64,000 bases of DNA. It comes from Veillonella dispar (GTDB lineage Bacteria > Bacillota > Negativicutes > Veillonellales > Veillonellaceae). The stretch lies in contig NZ_LR134375.1 in NCBI RefSeq assembly GCF_900637515.1, forward strand, positions 1,013,952 through 1,077,951. Direction: 5' to 3'. The notes beneath the pieces are model-generated. The model had not been told where the DNA came from, ran no database searches, and was given only the letters and a program-made list of their open reading frames with translations. A program made the position numbers and the translations under genes. Below, in pieces: positions 48,308 to 56,819 of this stretch (its first letter is position 1; each line of letters begins with the position of its first letter).

Positions 48308-49372
48308 ATGATTAATATTGAATGGCGTAAAGATACGCTGGTATTATTAGATCAAACTAAATTGCCTACTGAAATTACATATGTTCACTGTACAGATTGG
48401 CGCCAAGTAGCCGAAGCTATTAAAATGCTTCGCGTTCGTGGCGCACCTGCTATTGGTGTAGCTGCTAGTTATGGCCTCATTTTAGCGGCTATGGAAGCAG
48501 GACGTTTGGAGGTTCCTTTTAGTGAACAACTTACAAGCTTATATGAATTTAGTGAGACCTTAAAGGAAACTCGTCCTACCGCAATTAACTTAGCTTGGGC
48601 TGTAGATCGTGTTATTTCTCTTGTAAAAGAGCATGTTGAAAGCATGTCTTCTATGAGTGAAGTAGTAGAGCTCATTAGAAAAGAGGCTATTATAATTCAC
48701 GAAGAAGACGTGTCATTGAACCGTCGTATGGCTGAAGCAGGAGCAACTCTATTTGAAGGTCAAAAAAATATTCGTATTCTAACACATTGTAATGCTGGTG
48801 CATTAGCTACAGGTGGTTTAGGAACAGCACTCGGTGTTGTCCGTAAATTACATGAAAATGGACAATTAGAACGGGTATATGCGGATGAAACAAGACCATT
48901 ATTACAAGGTGCTCGTCTTACTGCTTTTGAACTTCATGAGGATGGTATCCCTGTCACTCTTGAGACTGATAATATGGCAGCTTATGCGATGCAACATGGC
49001 CTCATTGATGCCGTTATCGTCGGTGCTGACCGCATCACTACAAAAGGGGATGTAGCCAATAAAATTGGTACCTATGGTGTAGCTGTGCTAGCTAAATTCC
49101 ATAACATTCCATTTTATGTAGCAGCGCCATATAGTACATTTGACTTTACCCTTGAAAACGGTACGGATATTCCTATCGAGATGCGCGACGATTATGAAGT
49201 AACATCTCTACATGGTGTTCAAACAGCGCCTAATGGAATTGATGTACTTAATCCTGCCTTCGATGTGACGCCACATGAACTAGTGACTGCCATCATTACT
49301 GAAGAAGGTGTTTTAAAACCAGACTATGAAGAGTCTATTGATAAACTACGTCAAATTGTAGAAGCTAAATAA
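48308..49372 (+). CDS. mtnA: Methylthioribose-1-phosphate isomerase
   Basis: A 354-residue isomerase turning methylthioribose-1-phosphate into methylthioribulose-1-phosphate; some homologues also accept 5-deoxyribose-1-phosphate. RVRGAPAIGVAASYG, LTHCNAGALAT with the catalytic Cys, and VGADRITTKGDVANKIGTY with the catalytic Asp are intact. It follows mtnP by 42 bases and takes the product of that enzyme. No mtnB/mtnC-type genes are in the window, so the later fate of the sugar is open. Confidence 0.95.
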   Translation: MINIEWRKDTLVLLDQTKLPTEITYVHCTDWRQVAEAIKMLRVRGAPAIGVAASYGLILAAMEAGRLEVPFSEQLTSLYEFSETLKETRPTAINLAWAVDRVISLVKEHVESMSSMSEVVELIRKEAIIIHEEDVSLNRRMAEAGATLFEGQKNIRILTHCNAGALATGGLGTALGVVRKLHENGQLERVYADETRPLLQGARLTAFELHEDGIPVTLETDNMAAYAMQHGLIDAVIVGADRITTKGDVANKIGTYGVAVLAKFHNIPFYVAAPYSTFDFTLENGTDIPIEMRDDYEVTSLHGVQTAPNGIDVLNPAFDVTPHELVTAIITEEGVLKPDYEESIDKLRQIVEAK

Positions 49373-49416
49373 TCTATTATTGTTATGATGTAGATTTATG
49401 AGTAAAAGGAGATATT

Positions 49417-50661
49417 ATGCAATCTTTAATTAAAGATATTAATTTAGCAGCAGAAGGCCGCAAGAAAATTGATTGGGTTTCAAACTTTATGCCTACATTA
49501 AATACATTAGGCGATCGTTTTGAAGCAGAACAAACTTTCAAAGGTCAAACCATTGTTGTAAGTGTTCACTTGGAAGCAAAAACAGCATACTTAGCTACTG
49601 TTTTAAAACGCGGTGGTGCTGATGTTATTGTAACTGGTTCTAATCCATTATCTACACAAGATGATGTAGCGGCAGGTCTCGTTGATATGGGCCTAACTGT
49701 ATATGCTTGGTATGATTGTACTGAAGAAGAATACTTCAATTTCCTTAATAAGGCACTTGATCATAAACCGCACATTATCATCGATGATGGTGGCGATTTG
49801 GTAAACTTGTTACACACAACTCGCCAAGATGCTAAGGAACGCCTTTTAGGTGGTAGTGAAGAAACAACTACAGGTGTACATCGTCTCTATGCTTTAGAGA
49901 ATGCAAAACAATTGACATTCCCTATGATTGCAGTAAACGATTCTTACTGTAAATATCTCTTTGATAACCGTTATGGTACAGGTCAATCTGTTTGGGATGG
50001 TATTATGCGTACTACTAACTTAACCGTAACAGGTAAAAATGTAGTTGTTGCTGGTTATGGTTGGTGCGGTAAAGGCGTTGCTATGCGTGCAAAAGGCCTT
50101 GGTGCTCATGTATATGTAACAGAAGTAGACCCAATTAAAGCGATTGAAGCAGTATTTGATGGATTCAAAGTATTACCTATGATTGAAGCTGCTAAAGTTG
50201 GGGATATCTTCTGTACTGTAACAGGTTGTAAAGATGTAATCGTGAAAGAACATTACGAAGTAATGAAAGATAAAGCTATTTTGTGTAATGCTGGTCACTT
50301 TGATTGTGAAGTTAACGTAGCTGATCTTACAGAACTTGCAGTAAGTCATGAACGAGTTCGTCAAAACATCGAAGGTTATACTATGGCTGATGGCCGTAAA
50401 CTCTATGTATTGGCTGAAGGTCGTCTAGTAAACCTTGCCGCTGGTGATGGTCATCCTGCAGAAATCATGGATTTATCCTTCGCAATGCAAGCTCTTGCAG
50501 CAGAACATATCTTGCATAATGGCAAAGATATGGAACCTAAGGTATATGTATTGCCTCATGAATTAGATGCGGAAATTGCAAAACTTAAATTAAATTCCAT
50601 GGGTTACGATTTAGATTCCTTAACACAAGATCAAATCGATTACCTTACAAAAGTAAACTAA
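49417..50661 (+). CDS. ahcY: S-adenosylhomocysteine hydrolase-like protein, probably S-inosylhomocysteine hydrolase
   Basis: A 414-residue NAD-dependent hydrolase of the AhcY family in its short archaeal/Thermotoga-like form. The NAD site is VVVAGYGWCGKGVAMRAKG, and the catalytic region has EETTTGVHRL and VNDSYCKYLFDNRYGTG. Where human AHCY has H-M-T-V-E-T around the adenine (Thr57, Glu59), this protein has H51-L-E53-A-K55-T. The classical C-terminal extension ending KPDHYRY is absent. With the next gene encoding an MTA/SAH deaminase, the likely substrate is S-inosylhomocysteine. AAGGAGAT precedes the ATG. Confidence 0.85.
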   Translation: MQSLIKDINLAAEGRKKIDWVSNFMPTLNTLGDRFEAEQTFKGQTIVVSVHLEAKTAYLATVLKRGGADVIVTGSNPLSTQDDVAAGLVDMGLTVYAWYDCTEEEYFNFLNKALDHKPHIIIDDGGDLVNLLHTTRQDAKERLLGGSEETTTGVHRLYALENAKQLTFPMIAVNDSYCKYLFDNRYGTGQSVWDGIMRTTNLTVTGKNVVVAGYGWCGKGVAMRAKGLGAHVYVTEVDPIKAIEAVFDGFKVLPMIEAAKVGDIFCTVTGCKDVIVKEHYEVMKDKAILCNAGHFDCEVNVADLTELAVSHERVRQNIEGYTMADGRKLYVLAEGRLVNLAAGDGHPAEIMDLSFAMQALAAEHILHNGKDMEPKVYVLPHELDAEIAKLKLNSMGYDLDSLTQDQIDYLTKVN

Positions 50662-50756
50662 TTTCGAATCGAATTACATCTACATTTAATAGAAAGCTAA
50701 TGGCTTTGTACTAAACAACAATGTGCTAGATGTATTAGTTTTCTAATTTTACGAAT

Positions 50757-50783
50757 ATAACCGAGCTACTTTAGCTCGGTTAT
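50757..50783 (+). promoter_or_regulatory. Strong hairpin before mtaD
   Basis: ATAACCGAGCT and AGCTCGGTTAT form an 11-base perfect stem with a five-base loop, ending 17 bases before the ATG at 50800. There is no T-run, so it is not an ordinary terminator. It may be a processing or stability element, or part of a folded leader; TACATCTA and TAGATGTA upstream could pair as well. Confidence 0.5.
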
Positions 50784-50799
50784 ACCTATGAGGAAACCT

Positions 50800-52089
50800 A
50801 TGTCTGATTTATTGATTACCAATGTAGACGTCCTAACTAATGAGGGCGTTCTTAAAAATCATGCCATTGAAATTGAAAATGGTTATATTGCCGCTATTTT
50901 AAAGGATAGTGATATTGAAAAAGCAAAAGATTCTGCAAAGGAAGTACTAGATGGTAAAGGCCAATTAGCTGCACCAGGTTTAGTCAATACTCATACGCAC
51001 ATTGCAATGGGCTTATTTAGAAACTATGCAGATGATCTTGAGCTTATGGATTGGCTAGAAACTGCAATTTGGCCAACTGAAGCCAAGCTTAACGACGAGT
51101 ATGTACGTTATGGTACACAACTAGGTGTGGCTGAAATGTTACGCTCTGGTACTACAACATTTAGCGATATGTATTTCTTTATGAATACTACAGCTGAGGT
51201 AGTAAAAGAAACAGGTATTCGCGCCGTACTATCTCGTGGTTTAGCAGGTGTATCTCCAACAGCCGATCAAGCATTAGTTGAAAATGCTGATTTATTCCGT
51301 ACTTGGAACGGCTTTGATAATGACCGCATCAAGGTATTATTGGGACCACATGCGCCTTATACTTGCCCAGACGAATATATGGAAAAGGTTATTGCCTTAT
51401 CCCATGAATTAAATTGTGGTATTCACATGCACTTGTCTGAAACAAAAGGGGAAGTAGAGAATGTTATAAAAGCTACTGGCAAGACACCAATAGCTCATAT
51501 GCATGACTTAGGCTTATTCTGGAATACTACATTAGCTGCACATTGTGTTCATGTGACAGACGAAGATATGGCTATTATGGCAGAGAATAATGTAGCTGTT
51601 GCACATAATCCACAATCCAATTTAAAATTAGCAAGTGGTATTGCTCCAGTGCCTGAAATGATTGCTAAAGGTATTACAGTTGGTCTTGGTACAGACGGTT
51701 CTGCATCTAATAATAATGCAGATATGCTTGAAGAAGTACGCCTTGCTGCTACATTGCATAAGGCGCGTCTCTATGACCCTAAAGCGATTCCGGCACAAGC
51801 AGCGTGGAACATGGGCACTGTAGAAGGTACAAAAGCCTTAGGTTATAAAGATCTAGGTGTACTAGCTGAAGGGTATCGCGCAGATATCGTATTGTATGAT
51901 GTATCTGGTATGCACTGGATGCCTCGTTATAACGATTTAGCAGCACTTGTATACTCAGCTAATAGCTCTGATGCTAATACTACAATTGTAGGCGGCAAAG
52001 TTCTTATGAAAGATAAAGAATTGCTTACTATTGATGAAGAAAAACTTCGCGTAGAAATTACAAAAGCTCAAGAGTATTTTAGAAACTAA
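50800..52089 (+). CDS. mtaD: 5-methylthioadenosine/S-adenosylhomocysteine deaminase
   Basis: A 429-residue amidohydrolase that removes the amino group of the adenine in MTA, SAH or 5'-deoxyadenosine. Metal ligands are visible in order: H-x-H in VNTHTHIAMG, His in GIHMHLSET, His in LAAHCVHVT, and Asp in GLGTDGSASNNNADM. It starts MSDLLITNVDVLTNEG. I chose ATG 50800, since AGGAAA lies between it and the upstream ATG 50788. Its products, methylthioinosine and S-inosylhomocysteine, fit the residue changes in the phosphorylase and hydrolase upstream. Confidence 0.92.
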   Translation: MSDLLITNVDVLTNEGVLKNHAIEIENGYIAAILKDSDIEKAKDSAKEVLDGKGQLAAPGLVNTHTHIAMGLFRNYADDLELMDWLETAIWPTEAKLNDEYVRYGTQLGVAEMLRSGTTTFSDMYFFMNTTAEVVKETGIRAVLSRGLAGVSPTADQALVENADLFRTWNGFDNDRIKVLLGPHAPYTCPDEYMEKVIALSHELNCGIHMHLSETKGEVENVIKATGKTPIAHMHDLGLFWNTTLAAHCVHVTDEDMAIMAENNVAVAHNPQSNLKLASGIAPVPEMIAKGITVGLGTDGSASNNNADMLEEVRLAATLHKARLYDPKAIPAQAAWNMGTVEGTKALGYKDLGVLAEGYRADIVLYDVSGMHWMPRYNDLAALVYSANSSDANTTIVGGKVLMKDKELLTIDEEKLRVEITKAQEYFRN

Positions 52090-52156
52090 TATTTAGCAGC
52101 GACTATATTCATTACTATTAACGTATATTAGCTAATAAATGGATTAGTATATAAAG

Positions 52157-52192
52157 AAAACCCACTCATGATACTTCATGGAGTGGGTTTTG
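52157..52192. terminator. Shared terminator between mtaD and the methyltransferase gene
   Basis: AAAACCCACTC and GAGTGGGTTTT with A and T runs at both ends, between convergent genes. Confidence 0.85.
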
Positions 52193-52239
52193 TATTATGT
52201 AATAGTAGTTTTACTGACCTATTAGCTATTATTCAATAT

Positions 52240-52989
52240 CTATTTAATTGCTTTTACTAAAAACATAGGTACAGGAATGTAGAATTCATCTTCTTCACTG
52301 TAAATACGAGGTCCTACAGTAGGATCAATCGATACAGAGCTGGCACCCATTTTTGTGAGTAGTTCCTTATCCCATTGTGGACGTGTATAGGATGAAATTT
52401 CTAGCATATGGTATATTGTGTGGCAACGTTCCTTTAATTCATTGCTAACATGTTCATGCGCATGATGTACAGATTGTGGTAAATCATGATGATTGCGTGC
52501 GTGTTCTGCATCATAGTTTAGAATTAAACCACCAGGACGGATAACACGTAACCATTCAGCATAGGCTTTATCTGGATGCGGTAAATTCCATGTCACATTG
52601 CGAGCCACAACGATATCAAAGGTATTAGTATCAAAGCTTAGGTTTTCTGCATCCATAACGGAGAAGGTAGCATCAGATTGTAAAGACTCAGCAAGTTGAT
52701 TAGCCTCATCAATCATATTAGGTGTAATATCGATACCATGTACTGTATGGCCCAATTCAGAGAGAATAATGCTGAAAAAACCTGCGCCACAGCCAATATC
52801 TAAAATTCGCAAAGAACGGTCAGAATCAAAAATATGACTCATTAATTCATCGCGCCAAAGTTTAAGCTTAGGGCTTTCCAATTCTTTAGCTCGTAAAGAA
52901 CCGAAATCACGCGCTCGATCGCTCCAATAAGAGGTAATAAACTCTTTGTCATCCTTCATAGAATGATTTTTTTTAAATATATCGTTCAT
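52240..52989 (-). CDS. Class I SAM-dependent methyltransferase
   Basis: A 249-residue methyltransferase. Motif I is ILDIGCGAGFFSIILSELG, followed by GIDITPNM, FSVMDAENLSFD and VARNVTWNLPHPDKAYAEW, the Methyltransf_11 pattern. No substrate domain is recognised. It opens with a charged stretch (FKKNHSMKDDKEFITSYWSDRARD) like proteins annotated as ubiquinone/menaquinone-type or small-molecule methyltransferases. GAGGAG precedes the ATG on the reverse strand. It stands alone, pointing against its neighbours. Its by-product SAH would be recycled by the neighbouring salvage cluster, but that is true of any methyltransferase. Confidence 0.8.
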   Translation of the reverse strand: MNDIFKKNHSMKDDKEFITSYWSDRARDFGSLRAKELESPKLKLWRDELMSHIFDSDRSLRILDIGCGAGFFSIILSELGHTVHGIDITPNMIDEANQLAESLQSDATFSVMDAENLSFDTNTFDIVVARNVTWNLPHPDKAYAEWLRVIRPGGLILNYDAEHARNHHDLPQSVHHAHEHVSNELKERCHTIYHMLEISSYTRPQWDKELLTKMGASSVSIDPTVGPRIYSEEDEFYIPVPMFLVKAIK

Positions 52990-53136
52990 ATTTTTGTTCT
53001 CCTCATTTTTAATACACTTAATAGTACCATAAAATGAGAATGTACCATACTATAAATATCACACTTACTACATAAATAATTAATATTGAGTATGATATAA
53101 TACATCTATATTTTTGTTTTATGAAAGGGCAGGACA

Positions 53137-54075
53137 ATGATTTTACAGACGGGACAACGTACGGATATTCCTGCCTTTTATGGGCAATGGTTGATTAATC
53201 GTGTTCATCAAGGATTTGTAGATGTTCGAAATCCTTATAATCTACTGCAGATAACACGGTATCCTATTAATCATGATGTGGTAGATGGTATTGCATTTTG
53301 TACAAAGAATCCTTTGCCTTTCATTCCATTACTAAAAGAAATAAATGATTATAGACAGTTTTGGCACATGACCATAACTCCTTATGGTCCAGATATCGAG
53401 CCTTATGTACCCAAAGTAGATTCTGTAATAGATGGATTTAAACAAATATCTACGAGACTGAATCCTCAATCCATGGTGTGGCGTTATGATCCTATTATTT
53501 TAACCCATAACTATACAATAGATTTCCATTTTGAAAGCTTTTATAACATGGCTAAGGCTCTAGAAGGATATACGGATACGGTAGTTGTAAGTTTCTTAGA
53601 TATTTTTGATAAGGTGGCTCAGAACTTCCCTGAAGGCTTTAGACCAAGTGTTGATGTACAACATAACCTTATTAAGGAGCTTATTTCTATTGCTCATTCT
53701 TGTAATATGGACCTTAAAACCTGTGGAGAAGGGGATACATTTAAAGCATTAGGGGCTAATACGGAAGGTTGTTTAACCTTAGAGTGTTATGAACGGGCTT
53801 GGAATGTTTCGTTAAAAGCACCTAAACGGGCACCAGCAAGACCGGAATGTAATTGTTATTTACATGGTGATATAGGTGCCTATGATAGTTGTAGTCATTT
53901 CTGTCGCTATTGTTATGCCAATACAAATCAGGCTGCAGTCCGGCACAATCGTATGTTACATGATCCAAATTCTAGTTTACTTATTGGACCGCTTCCAAAA
54001 ACAGCAATTATCAAAGAAAGCACGGAAAAAAGCTGGATTATTGATACAAATTATAAGCAAGAAACTCTATTTTAG
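53137..54075 (+). CDS. DUF1848 family protein
   Basis: A 312-residue protein of the DUF1848 family. It begins with ILQTGQRTDIPAFYGQWLIN and RNPYNLLQITRYP, and contains VDGIAFCTKNPLPFIPLL and MVWRYDPIILT. Near residue 252 the cysteine motif CSHFCRYCYAN, with CNCYLH just before it, suggests an iron-sulphur or zinc site; the family is thought to have a radical-SAM-like barrel, though the cluster motif is C-terminal here. The reaction is unknown. The ribosome site is AGGGCAGG. It starts a transcription unit opposite the methyltransferase. Confidence 0.75.
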   Translation: MILQTGQRTDIPAFYGQWLINRVHQGFVDVRNPYNLLQITRYPINHDVVDGIAFCTKNPLPFIPLLKEINDYRQFWHMTITPYGPDIEPYVPKVDSVIDGFKQISTRLNPQSMVWRYDPIILTHNYTIDFHFESFYNMAKALEGYTDTVVVSFLDIFDKVAQNFPEGFRPSVDVQHNLIKELISIAHSCNMDLKTCGEGDTFKALGANTEGCLTLECYERAWNVSLKAPKRAPARPECNCYLHGDIGAYDSCSHFCRYCYANTNQAAVRHNRMLHDPNSSLLIGPLPKTAIIKESTEKSWIIDTNYKQETLF

Positions 54076-54227
54076 TTGGAATTACGATGCTATATAATGC
54101 TTATTTCGTTGACGTATCGTGTAAAATAGATAACAAAGGGGGTTGTCAAAGGGACACCTCAGGAATATAAGAGAGTGAATAGACTTATTAATTGTTTAGT
54201 TGTTTTATTATCACAAGGAGGTGTCGT

Positions 54228-55139
54228 ATGATAACCTACAAAAGTGATACTAAAGATTCATCCTTAGTATCACGTGAAGATTCTATGCCAGTTCTTGCCA
54301 TGTGCTATGATTTTGATAAGACTTTAACCCCGGATGATATGCAGGCACAAGGATTTATTCAATCTGTTGGCTATGATGAGGAGCAAATTAAGCAGTTCTG
54401 GCAAGAATCTAATCAATTGGCTAAGAAAAATGATATGGATAATAACTTGGCCTATATGTATAAGATGATCCAAGAAGCAGTAGGTCGCTTTTATGTAACT
54501 AAAGAAAAGCTCATGGAATATGGGAATCAAGTAGAGTTGTATGACGGTGTTCGTACTTGGTTTGAACGTATTAGAGAGTATGGATTAGAACATGGGGTTC
54601 GCATTGAACATTACATTATCTCTTCTGGATTGAAAGAGATGATAGAAGGCACAGAAATGGCGAAAGAGGGAGCTTTCACCAAAATATATGCCAGTGCATT
54701 TATGTTCGACGACAAGGGGGTAGCCGTATGGCCTGCGCAAGCAATTAACTATACGAATAAAACTCAGTTTTTGTTCCGTATTCAAAAAGGAATTCTAGAT
54801 ATTAATGATACAGGCGTTAACGATTATATTAAGCCTGAGGACCAACGTGTACCATTCCGCAATATGATTTATATTGGGGATAGTGATACAGATATTCCTT
54901 GCATGAGCCTTGTTAACGCAAATGGAGGTCATTCCATCGGTGTTTATGATCCTATTAAAAAGGACAAAGATAAAGTATATAAAATGATGCGTCATCACCG
55001 TATACGCTATTATGCACCAGCAGACTATACAAATGGTTCTCAGTTAGATACATTAGTTAAACAAATTATACGCAAAACAGCAGCATATGAAGTGTTAGAG
55101 GGCGAGTATATTCATTGTAAACACGAAGCAGAGGAGTAA
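54228..55139 (+). CDS. HAD-superfamily phosphatase
   Basis: A 303-residue phosphohydrolase. Motif I is CYDFDKTLTPDD, with the nucleophile and acid-base Asp, motif II lies around HYIISSGLKEMI, and motif IV is IYIGDSDTDIPCM. A helical cap region lies between about residues 40 and 110. The substrate cannot be told. AAGGAGGTG stands before ATG 54228; the frame opening at 54192 is upstream of that site. The next gene starts one base after the stop, so they form an operon. Confidence 0.82.
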   Translation: MITYKSDTKDSSLVSREDSMPVLAMCYDFDKTLTPDDMQAQGFIQSVGYDEEQIKQFWQESNQLAKKNDMDNNLAYMYKMIQEAVGRFYVTKEKLMEYGNQVELYDGVRTWFERIREYGLEHGVRIEHYIISSGLKEMIEGTEMAKEGAFTKIYASAFMFDDKGVAVWPAQAINYTNKTQFLFRIQKGILDINDTGVNDYIKPEDQRVPFRNMIYIGDSDTDIPCMSLVNANGGHSIGVYDPIKKDKDKVYKMMRHHRIRYYAPADYTNGSQLDTLVKQIIRKTAAYEVLEGEYIHCKHEAEE

Positions 55140-55140
55140 T

Positions 55141-55884
55141 ATGGAACAATCTAAGTTGACAAGTGAATGGATACAAACGTTTAATCGTTTAGGTTCTGAA
55201 GGTAAATTAAAACCTACCGTACCATATCATGATTTATTTAATCGTAAAGAGCTAAAAGGATTTCCGTTACATACATTGCCTATGTGGACTGTAACATTCC
55301 CAACAGGCCATATTACGTGCTGTGATCCTTTGGTAACATTACCTAATAAACCAGATACGTATATTAGAACGGTAGAACCAGGTACGTATTTGTTAGAAAC
55401 AAAAATTATTGAAATTGAACCAAATGAGTATCGCTATGTGGCAAGCCGTGTTGTTTTTAGTGGTAATGAGCCTGTGAACTATGAATTGGCTTTAAAAGGT
55501 ACGGAAGACTTAACAGATCTTGATGATGGTGAAAGCTACATCGGGTTCCCTGTAGATTCTGGACTTGCTACTGTAGTTGATGCAGAAACTATCGAAACCT
55601 ATAGAAAGTTTTATGATCAATGGCATACAAACTATCCAGACAAAAATATCTATGATGATTACTACAGTGACTTATTCCAATTAAATGCATTGGCATATCC
55701 ACAATTCCAACGGTCTAAAGGGGATTGGATTAACTTTACAATTCCTGAAACTGAATTAACAGTACCTATGATTCAATCAGGCTTTGGAGATGGTTTATAT
55801 CCTGTATACTGGGCCTTTGATAAAGATGGTCAAATCTGCCAACTGATTATGGAATATATTGATTGCAGCGAAGCATATCAATAA
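55141..55884 (+). CDS. DUF4241 family protein
   Basis: A 247-residue protein with the DUF4241 pattern: HTLPMWTVTFPTGHITCCDP, GTYLLETKIIE, FPVDSGLATVVDAET, and the end block FGDGLYPVYWAFDKDGQIC. No enzyme motif is known for the family. It lies one base after the HAD phosphatase gene, with GAGGAG in the end of that gene. It has no signal peptide and is probably cytoplasmic. The nearby HAD gene may share its pathway, but nothing else points to a role. Confidence 0.7.
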   Translation: MEQSKLTSEWIQTFNRLGSEGKLKPTVPYHDLFNRKELKGFPLHTLPMWTVTFPTGHITCCDPLVTLPNKPDTYIRTVEPGTYLLETKIIEIEPNEYRYVASRVVFSGNEPVNYELALKGTEDLTDLDDGESYIGFPVDSGLATVVDAETIETYRKFYDQWHTNYPDKNIYDDYYSDLFQLNALAYPQFQRSKGDWINFTIPETELTVPMIQSGFGDGLYPVYWAFDKDGQICQLIMEYIDCSEAYQ

Positions 55885-55936
55885 TATGATCTAGTGTAGT
55901 ATGTAAAGATATAAACCTAATAAACTTAATATATAC

Positions 55937-55974
55937 AAAAAAGACGCTTAGCATACTAAGCGTCTTTGTCTTTT
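55937..55974. terminator. Bidirectional terminator after DUF4241 gene and 49-residue reverse gene
   Basis: Stem AAGACGCTTAG / CTAAGCGTCTT with A and T runs at both sides, between convergent genes. Confidence 0.85.
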
Positions 55975-55998
55975 ATATAATATATTTAATTGTAAGGT

Positions 55999-56148
55999 CT
56001 AAACTCCAAAAATCCAGTTAACGAATACACGAAGGATACTAAGGCCTACAATAATTTCAGCTAAGAATCTTAAGGAACCTTCCATACCATTACCTAAATG
56101 TTTTAAACTGCCAATTTTGGCTTTACTTACGATGTCACACCAGCACAT
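55999..56148 (-). CDS. 49-residue peptide with hydrophobic C-terminus
   Basis: A short reverse-strand gene, ATG at 56148 and TAG at 55999-56001, with a strong GGAGG ribosome site. The peptide begins MCWCDIVSKAKIGSLKHLG and ends with an amphipathic to hydrophobic helix (FLAEIIVGLSILRVFVNWIF). Good ribosome site, normal codons and a shared terminator 25 bases downstream make it a credible gene although short. The basic half followed by a membrane-active helix could be a small membrane protein or a bacteriocin-like peptide; no family is recognised and no immunity or export gene is beside it. Confidence 0.6.
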   Translation of the reverse strand: MCWCDIVSKAKIGSLKHLGNGMEGSLRFLAEIIVGLSILRVFVNWIFGV

Positions 56149-56716
56149 ATAATACCTCCGTGAGAGTTAATATGAGTAAATTACATAATTTATATGACTA
56201 TTTTACAACCTTATATCAAAAATTTCAATATGTATTTAAAATTAAATAATAATAATTCTACACATACATCTATAATAATGAAATTGTAGTTACCATAAAC
56301 CTACATAAAATAAGGAATTATAAGCATCTAGTTAGTTTGATATATATTAAGGTTATGTAAGACTTATATAAATATATATAGCTAAATGATGTTATATAAA
56401 AAGATAGTTGTATTAGATACTAAACATTATTTAAGAGCTTATATGTATATACACCTAAGGTTAATGATTAATAAGCTTAGAAAACATAATTTAAATATTT
56501 ACATATATTAATTTTTATATAGTGAGATTAACTAGGTTACATAAATTAAATTAGAATTATAAGGTTAGATAAATTGAGTTAAATATTGTGTAATAGACTG
56601 GATTACATAATATGAAACGATAGGATCTGTTGATTGAGTAATTTAAAGGCTTATTTGGGTTGAAATGTAAATAAACTAGCTTATAGATATATAGGTTAGT
56701 TTTTTATTTGTTTTTA
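56149..56716. other. Gene-free AT-rich region at the strand switch
   Basis: About 570 bases with no supported reading frame, extremely AT-rich. On the forward strand G exceeds C strongly (63 G to 27 C in 56281-56700, counted by hand). AACTA and TAGTT arms before a T-run near 56682-56715 could form a weak forward terminator, which would mean a short transcript exists here. It leads up to the palindrome at 56717. Confidence 0.6.
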
Positions 56717-56753
56717 AATTACTTCCGATAACGATATATTATCGGAAGTAATT
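56717..56753. repeat. Perfect 15+7+15 palindrome, candidate dif/Xer-type recombination site
   Basis: AATTACTTCCGATAA at 56717-56731 and its exact complement at 56739-56753 flank CGATATA. No T-run follows on either strand, so it is not a usual terminator. The inner part resembles the Bacillus dif site as I remember it (ACTTCC at the left, ATATATTAT in the middle). It lies where gene direction switches and 2.3 kb from a tyrosine recombinase gene. Confidence 0.5.
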
Positions 56754-56762
56754 ATATAAAGA

Positions 56763-56787
56763 AAATTGGGCCTATATGGCCCAATCC
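56763..56787 (-). terminator. Terminator after the PAP2 gene
   Basis: On the reverse strand ATTGGGCC / GGCCCAAT is followed by TTTCTTT, 33 bases after the PAP2 stop. Confidence 0.75.
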
Positions 56788-56819
56788 CTTATATTATATA
56801 GTTTTTTAGCTATTTAAGC

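Noticed and set aside
56717-56753. Palindrome as a Rho-independent terminator
   Set aside because: Neither strand has a T-run after the stem, and the PAP2 gene already has its own terminator at 56763-56787.
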